From assembly GCF_900091625.1 (NCBI RefSeq), contig NZ_FMIC01000002.1:5828001-5892000 (forward strand): a stretch of 64,000 nucleotides of DNA, given 5' to 3'. A program made the translations under genes and the position numbers. Shown here piece after piece: positions 1 through 8,769 of this stretch. Within the stretch, counting starts at the first letter, position 1; each line of letters opens with the position of its first letter. The stretch is from Micromonospora peucetia. Lineage in GTDB: Bacteria > Actinomycetota > Actinomycetes > Mycobacteriales > Micromonosporaceae. Below the pieces are notes generated by a model. The model had not been told where the DNA came from. It ran no database searches and saw nothing but the letters and a program-made list of their open reading frames with translations.

Positions 1-75
1 CAGGCCACCCACACCGGTGACACGTCGCGACCCGCCTCGTTCACCCTCAACGGCGCCACCTGCGCGATCGCCTGA
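1..75 (+). CDS. C-terminal end of a secreted enzyme carrying a CBM2 module (partial)
   Basis: The first 24 codons are open from the window edge to a TGA. They read as the last strand of a family 2 cellulose-binding module, ending TSRPASFTLNGATCAIA; the final Cys is the one that normally closes the CBM2 disulfide. The start, catalytic domain and exact enzyme class lie outside the window. The neighbourhood (xylanase with CBM2, chitinase) fits an exported polysaccharide-degrading enzyme. Called from a short tail only. Confidence 0.6.
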   Translation, partial: QATHTGDTSRPASFTLNGATCAIA

Positions 76-78
76 ACC

Positions 79-112
79 GGTCGGGCGGCGCCGGCACCGG
101 TGCCGCCCGACC
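79..112 (+). terminator. Hairpin terminator after the CBM2 gene
   Basis: An 11-bp perfect inverted repeat, GGTCGGGCGGC at 79-89 and GCCGCCCGACC at 102-112, begins three bases after the stop codon. There is no U tract, as is usual for high-GC actinomycetes. Confidence 0.6.
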
Positions 113-568
113 CCGGTCGCCGCCACCGGGACGCCCGGAGACCGGTCGGCTCAGCGATTGTCGGAAACGGTCACCCGAAAGCCCGACTCACCCCGGCTCG
201 CGCCGATCCGACCGGGCACCCGCAGCGCCGCCTCGCAGCCCCCTGCACCTGGTAGTCACTCGCCAGTAGGTGCGCCAGCTGCCACCGTCGCCGGCGCTGC
301 ACTGGGCGGTGTACGTCGGTGCGTGCGGCCTGCGTGCTTGCCCCTCCAGCTCAACCGCCCAACTGCAAGGTCGGTCCGCCGCTACTAGGCCGTGTTTCGT
401 AGTACGTCGACTTGTCGCGCGGTTCCAGCTTGTCGACCAGCTGCAACGTCCCCGACGGCAGCTTGACCGGTCTCACCTCCACCGTTCCGCCTGGTGGCCT
501 GCGCCTCGGCGCCTGCCGCGAACCGGCCTTCTGATGTTTGTCGGACCCTTCAGGCATCATGCCCGGCC
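113..568. other. Intergenic debris with two short coding relics
   Basis: No intact gene is visible. On the minus strand, 238-350 can be read as YTAQCSAGDGGSWRTYWR; it shares GDGGSW with the small exported protein at 8220-8579 and may be a relic of a related gene. The minus strand of about 405-494 reads LPSGTLQLVDKLEPRD, a plausible but unidentified protein end. 385-402 nearly matches the outer end of the transposase remnant at 1429-1446. All are fragments; none has a start, a ribosome site and a stop together. Confidence 0.35.
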
Positions 569-1303
569 ATGGATGTACGACAGGAGTTTCGGGGCGCAGC
601 CCGGGAAAAGGGCGTGCCGATGGACGAGATCGAGCGCTGGGTGCGGCTAGCCCGACCACAGACGGAGCTGGTTCCGGAGGGCGACGGCCTGCCTGTGGCC
701 GGTCGGTTCGGCGGTCTCGCGGCGTTGCCGGAGGGCGAGGAGTGGCCTCCCGGGCAGTGTCTCGTATTGACGCTCAACCTTGCCGCCATCCCCTCGCAGG
801 GGCACGACCTTGACCTGCCGGCCGACGGGTCGCTGCTGTTCTTCGTCGAGCCGGACTTCACGCCCAATGACTGCCGGATCGTTCATGTGCCGGCCGGCAC
901 TCCGGTAACCGAGCACCCGAACCCCGGGGTGCCAGTCTTCGGTCCGATTCTGCTGCACGCTCGTGCCGGCTGGAGCCTTCCGGAGAACGAGCACGAGGTG
1001 CCGTTCGACCTTCGCTTGGATGACGAGGTCGAGGAAGTGATCGGAGAGGTGATGTGGGACCTCGAGGACAACAATTGCGAGTTTTCTCTCGGCGGTTACG
1101 GCAGCGCCAGCACCGGCGGCGCGGACAACCCCATCCTCAACGCAAACGAGCACACCGTGCTAGCCACCGTCTGGCTGGACAAGGGGCGGGTGGGTGACGC
1201 ATTCGGCGAGACGCTGATTGTAGTCAACTTCATGATCAAGCATGCAGATCTGGCCGAGCGCGCCTTCGACCGGATCTGGCTGATGACTGACTTCAACGGC
1301 TGA
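569..1303 (+). CDS. DUF1963 (YwqG-like) protein
   Basis: 244 residues from ATG 569; the frame is open further upstream (from 494) but that part does not look conserved. The body resembles the DUF1963/YwqG family: an early GRFGGLAALPEGEEWP stretch, then LTLNLAAIP and a GSLLFFVEPD strand, a middle part with VPFDLRLDDE, a GGYGSASTG loop, and a C-terminal part with LATVWLDKGRVGDAFGE and IWLMTDFNG. Members are cytosolic beta-rich proteins of unknown function, often in toxin-immunity or stress settings. No toxin gene is adjacent here; the flanks are a relic region and a broken transposase. Family call good, function unknown. Confidence 0.75.
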   Translation: MDVRQEFRGAAREKGVPMDEIERWVRLARPQTELVPEGDGLPVAGRFGGLAALPEGEEWPPGQCLVLTLNLAAIPSQGHDLDLPADGSLLFFVEPDFTPNDCRIVHVPAGTPVTEHPNPGVPVFGPILLHARAGWSLPENEHEVPFDLRLDDEVEEVIGEVMWDLEDNNCEFSLGGYGSASTGGADNPILNANEHTVLATVWLDKGRVGDAFGETLIVVNFMIKHADLAERAFDRIWLMTDFNG

Positions 1304-1484
1304 CGCGGTCAGGACTCCGGCGTGGTCCGCGGCTCGGCGTCCACCGCGTCGCGGGCGGTTCGGCGCAGAGCGGCGACGCCCAGCCTGTGGTACTGGGTCG
1401 ACCAGCAGACAACTGCGTCGGTACTAGGCTAGGCCGTGTCTCGTAGCGCCGTCGATGTTGCGTCGTGGCGGTTCGATAACTGAA

Positions 1485-1539
1485 GAGGTCTCCGGTATGC
1501 GGTTCAGCGACCAAACCAGAACTTCACACCGGAGACCTC
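1485..1539 (+). promoter_or_regulatory. Inverted repeat sequestering the transposase ribosome site
   Basis: GAGGTCTCCGGT (1485-1496) pairs perfectly with ACCGGAGACCTC (1528-1539). The right arm contains the GGAG ribosome site and touches the GTG start at 1540. RNA reading in from outside would fold and hide the start, a known protection of insertion sequences against impinging transcription. Confidence 0.5.
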
Positions 1540-1902
1540 GTGCCGAGCGTAGCGGCAGCGCGACACGACCTGACCGACTTGCAGTGGGCGGCGCTGGAGG
1601 TGTTGCTACCCGCGGGAACGGGTCGTGATCGGCCACGCAGATGGACCATGCGAGTGATCATCGACGGGATCCGGTGGCGGGTCCGGACCGGCTCACCGTG
1701 GCGCGACGTGCCCACGGTATATCCGCCGTGGCAGACCTTGTACCGGTGGTTTCGCCGGTGGCAGCGCGACGGTGTCTGGGCACAGATCCTGGCCTTGTTG
1801 CAGGCCCGCGCGGACGCGGCCGGATTGATCGGCTGGACGGTGAGCGTGGACTCGACCGTCGCCCGGGCCCACCAGCACGCCGCCGGGGCCCGCCGTGACG
1901 GG
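1540..1902 (+). pseudogene. IS5-family transposase, N-terminal fragment
   Basis: About 121 codons from GTG 1540 match the start of IS5-group transposases: HDLTDLQWAALEVLLP, then IIDGIRWRVRTGSPWRDVP, YPPWQTLYRWFRRWQRDG and the first catalytic aspartate in SVDSTVARAHQHAAGARRDG. Just after this the family's GRSRGGLTTK region should follow, but the reading turns into unrelated low-complexity sequence. The second Asp and the Glu of the DDE triad are absent. A deletion or a later rearrangement removed the rest. Confidence 0.7.
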
Positions 1903-2416
1903 CGGTCCGCAGTCGGCAGTCGGCGCTGCTCGACGTGTACGGGCCCGTCACGCTGGCCGCGCTGGCCACGGTGGCGCTGGGCGGTGCGCTGCTGCCGGCC
2001 GGATGGGCGGCCAGGAGCCGGACATCGGTGGCACTCCCCCCGGTTGGCACCAGCGCTGGGTCCCGCACTCGCCGTCGCGCTCCCACTTGGCGACCGCGTC
2101 GAGCAGCGCCGTCCGGTCCTGGCCCGGCACAGTCGCCGGCCTCTGGTGGTCGGGAGGGCGGTCAATCCGCGACCTCCCGGCCACCGCCGGCTCGACGACA
2201 ATCCCACCATTATCAATTTATCGCTGGCAATATATTTAGCAATAGCAAAACAACGTTCCCGTAATCGATCCCAACTGAAGGCTCATACTTGCGATCATCA
2301 ATGTGTCGCCCCTAGCATCTCAGCCAGTTCCACACATCTTCCGTGCGGCAATTGACGACGAAGCTCGTCGCGCTTCCACCGCATCTCTCGGTGCTCGGAC
2401 CTCCCAGGAGCAACGC
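1903..2416. other. Rearranged intergenic stretch ending in an AT-rich island
   Basis: 1903-2190 is GC-rich with only fragmentary readings in all frames. From about 2195 to 2300 the composition changes sharply to AT-rich (for example CAATATATTTAGCAATAG near 2228), which stands out in this genome. This island lies directly upstream of the exported protein at 2417 and probably holds its promoter. It may also mark the border of transferred DNA next to the broken insertion sequence. Confidence 0.45.
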
Positions 2417-3175
2417 ATGACGGAAAAAATGTCGGTGAGTCGGCGGAAAGGGCTTGTCGCCCTGGGCCTGACCCTGGGCGTGACCCTGCTGGGCGCGGCG
2501 CCCTCGGCGTCCGCTGCGGCCACGGCGTCGAAGGGCCGATCCGCCGCCGGCCCCGCCTCGACGACGTACACCGTCAAGATCGTCAACAACTCCGCGATCG
2601 ATGACGAGAACGCCATCGTGTTCCAGCAGCAGCCGAACCAGCCCTCGGACGTCCACTCGCTGGCCTGGCTGTCGAAGATGTGCCATGCGGGCACGAGTGT
2701 CGCGTTCACGTGGTCGGTGGACTACAACTTCGTCTGGGGTCAGACGGGAACGCTCAAGCCCGGCGTCAACTACGACGCGGGCCAGATCATCTCGGCCGAT
2801 CTCGACAGTCTGAACACGGTCCCCCTCTCGTACGTGGATGACGGATTCGAATTCGGCAAGCCGGTCTCGGGAGCCCCCAGCGGGTCGCTTCTCGTCCAGG
2901 AGGACGACTCGGTCCCCGGCCCGGACTCGTCCGCTCAGGGCAGCGTCGGTATCGGGATGTCGGGGGCGGGGACGTTCGTGGTCTCGACACAGCCCAACGC
3001 GGGTGTCGAGTTCGAGATCACGCCGACCTACTGGCTGGCGTTTGGCAGTTACACGGCCGGCACGGTCGTTAGCGAAGACATTCTGACCAATCCCTACCAA
3101 CTACAGTTCCCGGACGGCGAGACCAGCGCCGTCGCCACCTTCGACGGCAAGAACTGGACGGTGCAGTACGGCTGA
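2417..3175 (+). CDS. Exported RhiA-like protein of unknown function
   Basis: 252 residues from ATG 2417, chosen because AGGAG lies six bases upstream; the frame extends 38 codons further without a ribosome site. Residues 1-38 form a Sec signal peptide (MSVSRRKG, hydrophobic core, ASAAATA). The mature part begins TYTVKIVNNSA and continues as a beta-rich domain with FTWSVDYNFVWGQTG and many Ser/Asp/Gly turns. The pattern resembles the RhiA family known from rhizobial rhizosphere-expressed genes; this is from memory. Only one Cys is present in the mature part. A GC-rich hairpin terminator follows at 3187. Localisation is well supported, function is not. Confidence 0.6.
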   Translation: MTEKMSVSRRKGLVALGLTLGVTLLGAAPSASAAATASKGRSAAGPASTTYTVKIVNNSAIDDENAIVFQQQPNQPSDVHSLAWLSKMCHAGTSVAFTWSVDYNFVWGQTGTLKPGVNYDAGQIISADLDSLNTVPLSYVDDGFEFGKPVSGAPSGSLLVQEDDSVPGPDSSAQGSVGIGMSGAGTFVVSTQPNAGVEFEITPTYWLAFGSYTAGTVVSEDILTNPYQLQFPDGETSAVATFDGKNWTVQYG

Positions 3176-3186
3176 CGGCCATCGAA

Positions 3187-3222
3187 CCGCCATCGCCGCG
3201 GCAGGCAAGGCGGCGATGGCGG
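3187..3222 (+). terminator. Hairpin terminator after the RhiA-like gene
   Basis: CCGCCATCGCCG (3187-3198) and CGGCGATGGCGG (3211-3222) form a perfect 12-bp stem with a 12-base loop, eleven bases after the stop codon. Confidence 0.7.
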
Positions 3223-3327
3223 TGTGTCGATGCTCCACGCAGGACGAGACTCCCGGCAGGACAGTGGTTCGCGCACCGGCCCTCCCCTGTCCAACCTGCA
3301 CGAGCAGATCGCGCTGGCCGGCCCCAT

Positions 3328-3531
3328 GACGAACTCAGAGGCCTCGCCGACACCTTCGACTCGATGCTGGAACGGCTGGTCGGGCTGAACGACCGGCTAC
3401 CGGACCACCTCATCGAGGTACGGCAGAACTGCTGACCACCAACCAACGCACCGAACGGCTGATCGACTCGCTACTGCTCCTCGCCCAGGCAGAACACGGC
3501 CTGGACACCACCCATCCGGTAGCCCTCGACC
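3328..3531 (+). pseudogene. Decayed sensor histidine kinase fragment
   Basis: 3328 onward reads DELRGLADTFDSMLERL, the HAMP/dimerisation junction of an OmpR-group sensor kinase. That frame ends in a stop near 3435. A second frame from about 3433 reads LTTNQRTERLIDSLLLLAQA, the helix after the phospho-accepting His in the same kinases. The HExxH segment between them is gone, as are the sensor and ATPase domains. A frameshift plus deletions explain this. No partner response regulator is near. Confidence 0.55.
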
Positions 3532-3568
3532 CCGGCGCGGGGTTCTCCCGCGCCGGGCCGTGGGCGGG

Positions 3569-5146
<1,578 letters not shown>

Positions 5147-5238
5147 TTATCGGATTCTTCCGGCAGGCGGACTCCGCGCCTCTCCGTCCAGCATCGATAC
5201 ACCCAGCCCGGACGTTGGTTCGCCACCCGACATTGTCC

Positions 5239-5251
5239 CCGGAAGTTTCGG
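5239..5251. promoter_or_regulatory. Possible xylanase-type operator
   Basis: CCGGAAGTTTCGG is a near palindrome resembling the GAAA-TTTC type repeats reported before actinomycete xylanase genes. It is about 275 bases from the xylanase start, so the link is weak. Confidence 0.25.
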
Positions 5252-5492
5252 AGTTCAGTTCGCTGAGCCGGACAGGGCAAGGTCCAGGACACCGACGGTC
5301 TCGCCGCCGCTCCGCTCGCCAGTCATCCGCCGCCACCTTGTTGACCGACGGCCGCCTGATCAGCCCCAAGGTCACATTGGGTGTACGAGAACCTGTCCTG
5401 ATCCCGGCGGCGTGGCGGTGGCGCCGAGCGGGTCCACAGGGTAGAAACATGCCAACCCTTCCTTCCCGGCGTGACACCAGCCACGGCGGCGA

Positions 5493-5504
5493 GAGAGCGC
5501 TCTC
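5493..5504. promoter_or_regulatory. LacI-type operator palindrome
   Basis: GAGAGCGCTCTC is a perfect 12-bp palindrome with a central GC step. It resembles the core of LacI-family sites such as the cellobiose repressor CebR box (GGGAGCGCTCCC). It stands 154 bases before the beta-helix gene at 5658. Confidence 0.45.
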
Positions 5505-5657
5505 ACCCGTGCGTTGTCCCCCGCCACCACCCCACGAGGCAGGTCGACGACGACCGCGAGCCGGCTTCGGCGTACCCACCCGCGCCCGCGCCGGAGCACC
5601 TGCCCCCACCGCGTCGCCGTGCCCGGCACCTGTCCCGGCCGGCGGAGAGGACGAACG

Positions 5658-7532
5658 ATGAGAATGCAGTCCCCCGACAGGCGACGGCGGCTTCGCCGGG
5701 CGCTCGCGCTCGGCCTGGTACTGACGGCGGTCGCCAGTACGACCGGCACCGCCGCCACCGCCGGTCCGGTCCGGCACGGCGCCCCGGACTTCGGGCCCAA
5801 CGTGACGATCTTCGACCCCCGCACGCCCGTCGCCGAGATCCAGGCCACCCTCGACGCGGCGCACGCCCGGCAGGTCGACGCCGAGATGGGCACCGCGCGG
5901 CACGCGTACCTCTTCAAGCCCGGCAGCTACGGTACGGCCACACAGCCGCTACAGGTGAAGGTCGGCTACTACACCGAGGTCTCCGGCCTGGGCGCCTCCC
6001 CCACCGACGTCGCCGTCAACGGCAAGATCGAGACCTACAACCGCTGCCTCGAGGGCGGCGGGACGGGCAACTGCATCGCCCTGGTCAACTTCTGGCGCAC
6101 CCTGTCCAACCTGTCGCTGTCCGTCAACGCCGCCGGCCAGGACGGCTGCCGGTCCTCGGCGAACTTCTGGGCGGTGTCCCAGGCGGTGTCGATGCGCCGC
6201 CTCGACATCAGCGGCGGCGGGTTGTCGCTGATGGACTACTGCACCGCCGGCCCGCAGTTCGCCAGCGGCGGCTTCATCGCCGACTCCCGGCTGCCCGCCA
6301 CCACCAACGGCTCCCAGCAGCAGTGGCTGACCCGCAACAGCGAGGTCGCGAGCTGGTCCAACGCCGTGTGGAACCAGGTCTTCGCGGGCACCGTGGGCGC
6401 CCCCGACGACGCGGACTTCCCCGACCCGCCGTACACCACGCTGGACACCACGCCCCTGAGCAGGGAGAAGCCCTACCTGTTCCTCGACGACCGGGGCAGC
6501 TACCAGGTCCGGGTGCCCGCTGCCCGCCGCGACACCCGGGGCATCTCCTGGGGTGCGGGCATGACGCCGGGCCGGACCATCGGAATCCGGGACTTCTTCG
6601 TCGCCAAACCGTCCGATCCGGTGCACGTCATCAACCGCCAACTCGCTCGCGGCAAGCACCTGCTGCTCACCCCCGGCGTGTACGACGTCGGCCGCAGCAT
6701 CGAAATCAAACGGCCCGACACCGTGGTCCTCGGCATCGGCCACGCCACGCTGACCGCCGTGAACGGCGCCGTTCCACTGGACGTCGCCGGCGTGCCGGGC
6801 GTGATCGTGGCCGGGGTCACCGTCGACGCCGGCCCGACCGAGTCGCCGGTGCTGCTTCGGGTGGGGCGCGAGCACGGCCGCAACACCAGCAACCCGCGCA
6901 ATCCGATCACGCTGTCCGACGTGTACTTCCGCGTCGGCGGGCCGCACATCGGCAGGACGGACACCGCGTTGGAGGTCAACGCCGACCACGTTCTCATCGA
7001 CCACACGTGGGTGTGGCGTGGGGACCACGGCGTCGAGGGCTTCACCGAGGGGGTCAACGGCGACACCGACCGCTGGCGGACCAACACCGGCCGCTACGGC
7101 GCCGTCATCAATGGCGACCACGTGACCGCCACCGGCCTCTTCGTCGAGCACTTCCAGCGGTACAACACGGTCTGGAACGGCGAGCACGGCACGACGATCC
7201 TCTACCAGAACGAGTTGCCGTACGACCCGCCGACGCAGGCCGACTGGATGAACGGCGACGTGCGGGGCTGGGCCGGTTACAAGGTCGGCACCCGGGTGCG
7301 GCACCACACCCTGCACGGCGGCGGGGTGTACGTGTTCAACCAGAACAACCCGTCGATCCGCACCGAGAACGGCTTCGAGGTCCCCGTCACCCCGGGCGTC
7401 CGGCTGCGCCACATCATGACGGTGAACCTGAGCGCGGGCACGATCGACCACGTGGTCAACGGCGTGGGCGAGGCGGCCGACACGACCCGGGTCGGCGCGC
7501 CCGTCTACGTCACGCGGTATCCCACCGGGTAG
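5658..7532 (+). CDS. Large exported right-handed beta-helix protein
   Basis: 624 residues from ATG 5658, with GGAGAGG about seven bases upstream. Signal peptide about 1-37 (RRRRLRRALALGLVLTAVAS). The mature protein starts GPVRHGAPDFGPNVTIFDP and carries segments typical of pectate-lyase-like beta-helices: KVGYYTEVSGLGASP, NGKIETYNRC, LVNFWRTLSNLSL, then turn-by-turn repeats (VVLGIGHATLTAVNG, VPGVIVAGVTVD) and a C-terminal part with NGDHVTATGLFVEHFQRYN. Similar actinomycete proteins are often labelled adenylyl cyclase or coagulation factor 5/8 type; no cyclase motif is visible here. A carbohydrate-active role is inferred from fold, export and neighbours (GH10, GH18). Confidence 0.7.
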   Translation: MRMQSPDRRRRLRRALALGLVLTAVASTTGTAATAGPVRHGAPDFGPNVTIFDPRTPVAEIQATLDAAHARQVDAEMGTARHAYLFKPGSYGTATQPLQVKVGYYTEVSGLGASPTDVAVNGKIETYNRCLEGGGTGNCIALVNFWRTLSNLSLSVNAAGQDGCRSSANFWAVSQAVSMRRLDISGGGLSLMDYCTAGPQFASGGFIADSRLPATTNGSQQQWLTRNSEVASWSNAVWNQVFAGTVGAPDDADFPDPPYTTLDTTPLSREKPYLFLDDRGSYQVRVPAARRDTRGISWGAGMTPGRTIGIRDFFVAKPSDPVHVINRQLARGKHLLLTPGVYDVGRSIEIKRPDTVVLGIGHATLTAVNGAVPLDVAGVPGVIVAGVTVDAGPTESPVLLRVGREHGRNTSNPRNPITLSDVYFRVGGPHIGRTDTALEVNADHVLIDHTWVWRGDHGVEGFTEGVNGDTDRWRTNTGRYGAVINGDHVTATGLFVEHFQRYNTVWNGEHGTTILYQNELPYDPPTQADWMNGDVRGWAGYKVGTRVRHHTLHGGGVYVFNQNNPSIRTENGFEVPVTPGVRLRHIMTVNLSAGTIDHVVNGVGEAADTTRVGAPVYVTRYPTG

Positions 7533-7770
7533 CCATCACACGCCGACCGGCTGGCCGGGCCTGCCGCGCGGGAACGGCTGGTGGCCGGAACCCGGGATGC
7601 CCGTCGGTGTTCAGCCCGACCTGGCCGGTGGGGTACGTCGCGATGAGCATCGCGTATCTGGCTTGGGACGCGGTGGGTCAGGTGGTGGTGGGCGTCGCCG
7701 ACTGGCCCGCCTCCGCGCCAATGGCGCCCCAGCGGGGCGCTGAGCCACGGCACCTCAATGGGCACAGAAG

Positions 7771-7829
7771 ATCGGTTGACGTTCCGCCGGGCTCCAGGCC
7801 GCGTCCCGCCCGGGCCAGCGTCAACCGAT
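7771..7829. repeat. Inverted repeat with nested GC-rich stem
   Basis: ATCGGTTGACG (7771-7781) and CGTCAACCGAT (7819-7829) are perfect complements around a 37-base interior that can itself fold (CCGGGC with GCCCGG). Confidence 0.5.
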
Positions 7830-7879
7830 CATGGAACGGGCTGGTGCGCGAACAACTCCACGACACCGAGGCCACCCAG

Positions 7880-7942
7880 CGGTGATCAGGACGCCATGGA
7901 CGCTAAAACGGCCAGGTAACGTCCATAGCGTCCTGATCACCG
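7880..7942. repeat. Long inverted repeat, possible dispersed element
   Basis: The 23-base arms 7880-7902 and 7920-7942 are complementary except for one mismatch. Arms contain GTGATCAGGACGC and ATGGACG; the interior is 17 bases. It is too far from either gene end to be a simple terminator and looks like a REP/MITE-like palindrome. Confidence 0.5.
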
Positions 7943-8178
7943 GGGCACCACGGGGGCAACGGGTGCGTCGTGTCGGTACCCCCGCCCACGCAGGGCGCCC
8001 CGACACCACGCGGCGCTGCCCCCGACACCACACCGCCCACCGCGCCAAACGCCGCAGGCCACCGACCCGACAACGCAGTTGACCGCCGACAAGGCGCGCC
8101 CGACAAGACCTCCCCCGTCGGCGTACGCCAACTGGGGCTCACCCCCGACGGGGAGCACCCTGCCGGTGACCGTCCGGT

Positions 8179-8213
8179 AGCCGGACGGGGCGCGCACCCT
8201 GCCCCGTCCGGCT
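8179..8213 (-). terminator. Hairpin terminator of the small exported protein gene
   Basis: AGCCGGACGGGGC (8179-8191) and GCCCCGTCCGGCT (8201-8213) make a perfect 13-bp stem seven bases past the minus-strand stop at 8220. Confidence 0.7.
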
Positions 8214-8219
8214 CGGCCG

Positions 8220-8579
8220 TCAGCCGGCGCAGTTGTTGTTGCGCGCGGGCTGGGTCAGCTTCTCCTGGGTGCCGAACTGCGCGTAGACCCGCAGGTAGCA
8301 CGGCAGCTCGATGTCGCCGTAGTAGCTCTGGACCGCGTTGTCGTAGTGCGTGGTGCCGCTCTGCGCGACCTGCCAGCTGCCACCGTCGCCCGACTGGATC
8401 TCCCAGTAGACGTCGCCGGAGCAGCCCTGCAGGCCCTGCGACCAGGCGATGATGTTGGCCCCGTTGTAGATCTCGGACTGCACGAGGGTGCAGCTCGCCG
8501 CCTGCGCCGGGCTGGCGCCGACGAGCAGCCCCACGGTCAGCATCGCTCCGGCTCCGACCGCCGACATCAGCTTGCGCAT
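8220..8579 (-). CDS. Small exported protein of unknown function
   Basis: 119 residues from ATG 8579, preceded by GGAGGAGATCGAGC (ribosome site GGAGG). Signal peptide 1-27 with a clear AQA-A cleavage motif (MRKLMSAVGAGAMLTVGLLVGASPAQAA). The mature 92 residues have four Cys (SCTLVQ, QGCSGD, LPCYLR, NNNCAG), suggesting two disulfides, and the GDGGSW turn also seen in a relic at about 238-350. It is transcribed away from the chitinase at 8770 and shares a 190-base promoter region. No catalytic motif is seen; a cell-envelope or polymer-binding role would be a guess. Confidence 0.7.
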   Translation of the reverse strand: MRKLMSAVGAGAMLTVGLLVGASPAQAASCTLVQSEIYNGANIIAWSQGLQGCSGDVYWEIQSGDGGSWQVAQSGTTHYDNAVQSYYGDIELPCYLRVYAQFGTQEKLTQPARNNNCAG

Positions 8580-8715
8580 GCTCGATCTCCTCCACGATGG
8601 ACGACAGGTGGTTCACCGGAGGGTAGCCCGTTTCGGAGGTTAGTTCCACGACGATCGTCGATGTTGGCGATAACTTTTACCACATTTCCGACCGCCACAG
8701 GAGGAGTCCCGCCGC

Positions 8716-8744
8716 TTACGCTTAACAAAGTTAACTGATAACCT
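8716..8744 (+). promoter_or_regulatory. Chitinase promoter with an operator in its spacer
   Basis: TTACGC (8716-8721) and TAACCT (8739-8744) are 17 bases apart and could be the -35 and -10 of the chitinase gene. The spacer contains TTAACAAAGTTAA (8722-8734), a palindrome with arms TTAAC/GTTAA, ideally placed for a repressor. Confidence 0.45.
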
Positions 8745-8769
8745 CCCGCCATCGACGAGGAGGAATGCC

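Larger units (their letters stand above)
1429..1902 (+). mobile_element. Left part of an IS5-type insertion sequence (truncated)
   Basis: Outer end CTAGGCCGTGTCTCGTAG at 1429-1446, an untranslated lead with a 12-bp inverted repeat, and the N-terminal third of a transposase. The right part of the transposase and the right terminal repeat are missing, so the element cannot move itself. A near copy of the outer end (17 of 18 bases) stands alone at 385-402 in the same orientation. Confidence 0.6.
7533..8178. other. Non-coding stretch with two long hairpins
   Basis: No credible gene. Two separate inverted repeats (7771-7829 and 7880-7942) dominate; they are listed individually. Apparent frames through this region have no ribosome site and no recognisable domain. 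Confidence 0.5.

Noticed and set aside
1935..2264. Possible membrane-protein fragment (VTLAALATVALGGALLPAGW)
   Set aside because: One hydrophobic stretch followed by Arg/Pro-rich low complexity; no ribosome site and no family.
5471..7885. 804-residue frame overlapping the beta-helix gene
   Set aside because: Arg/Pro/His-rich out-of-frame reading; the frame starting at 5658 has the signal peptide, ribosome site and family match.
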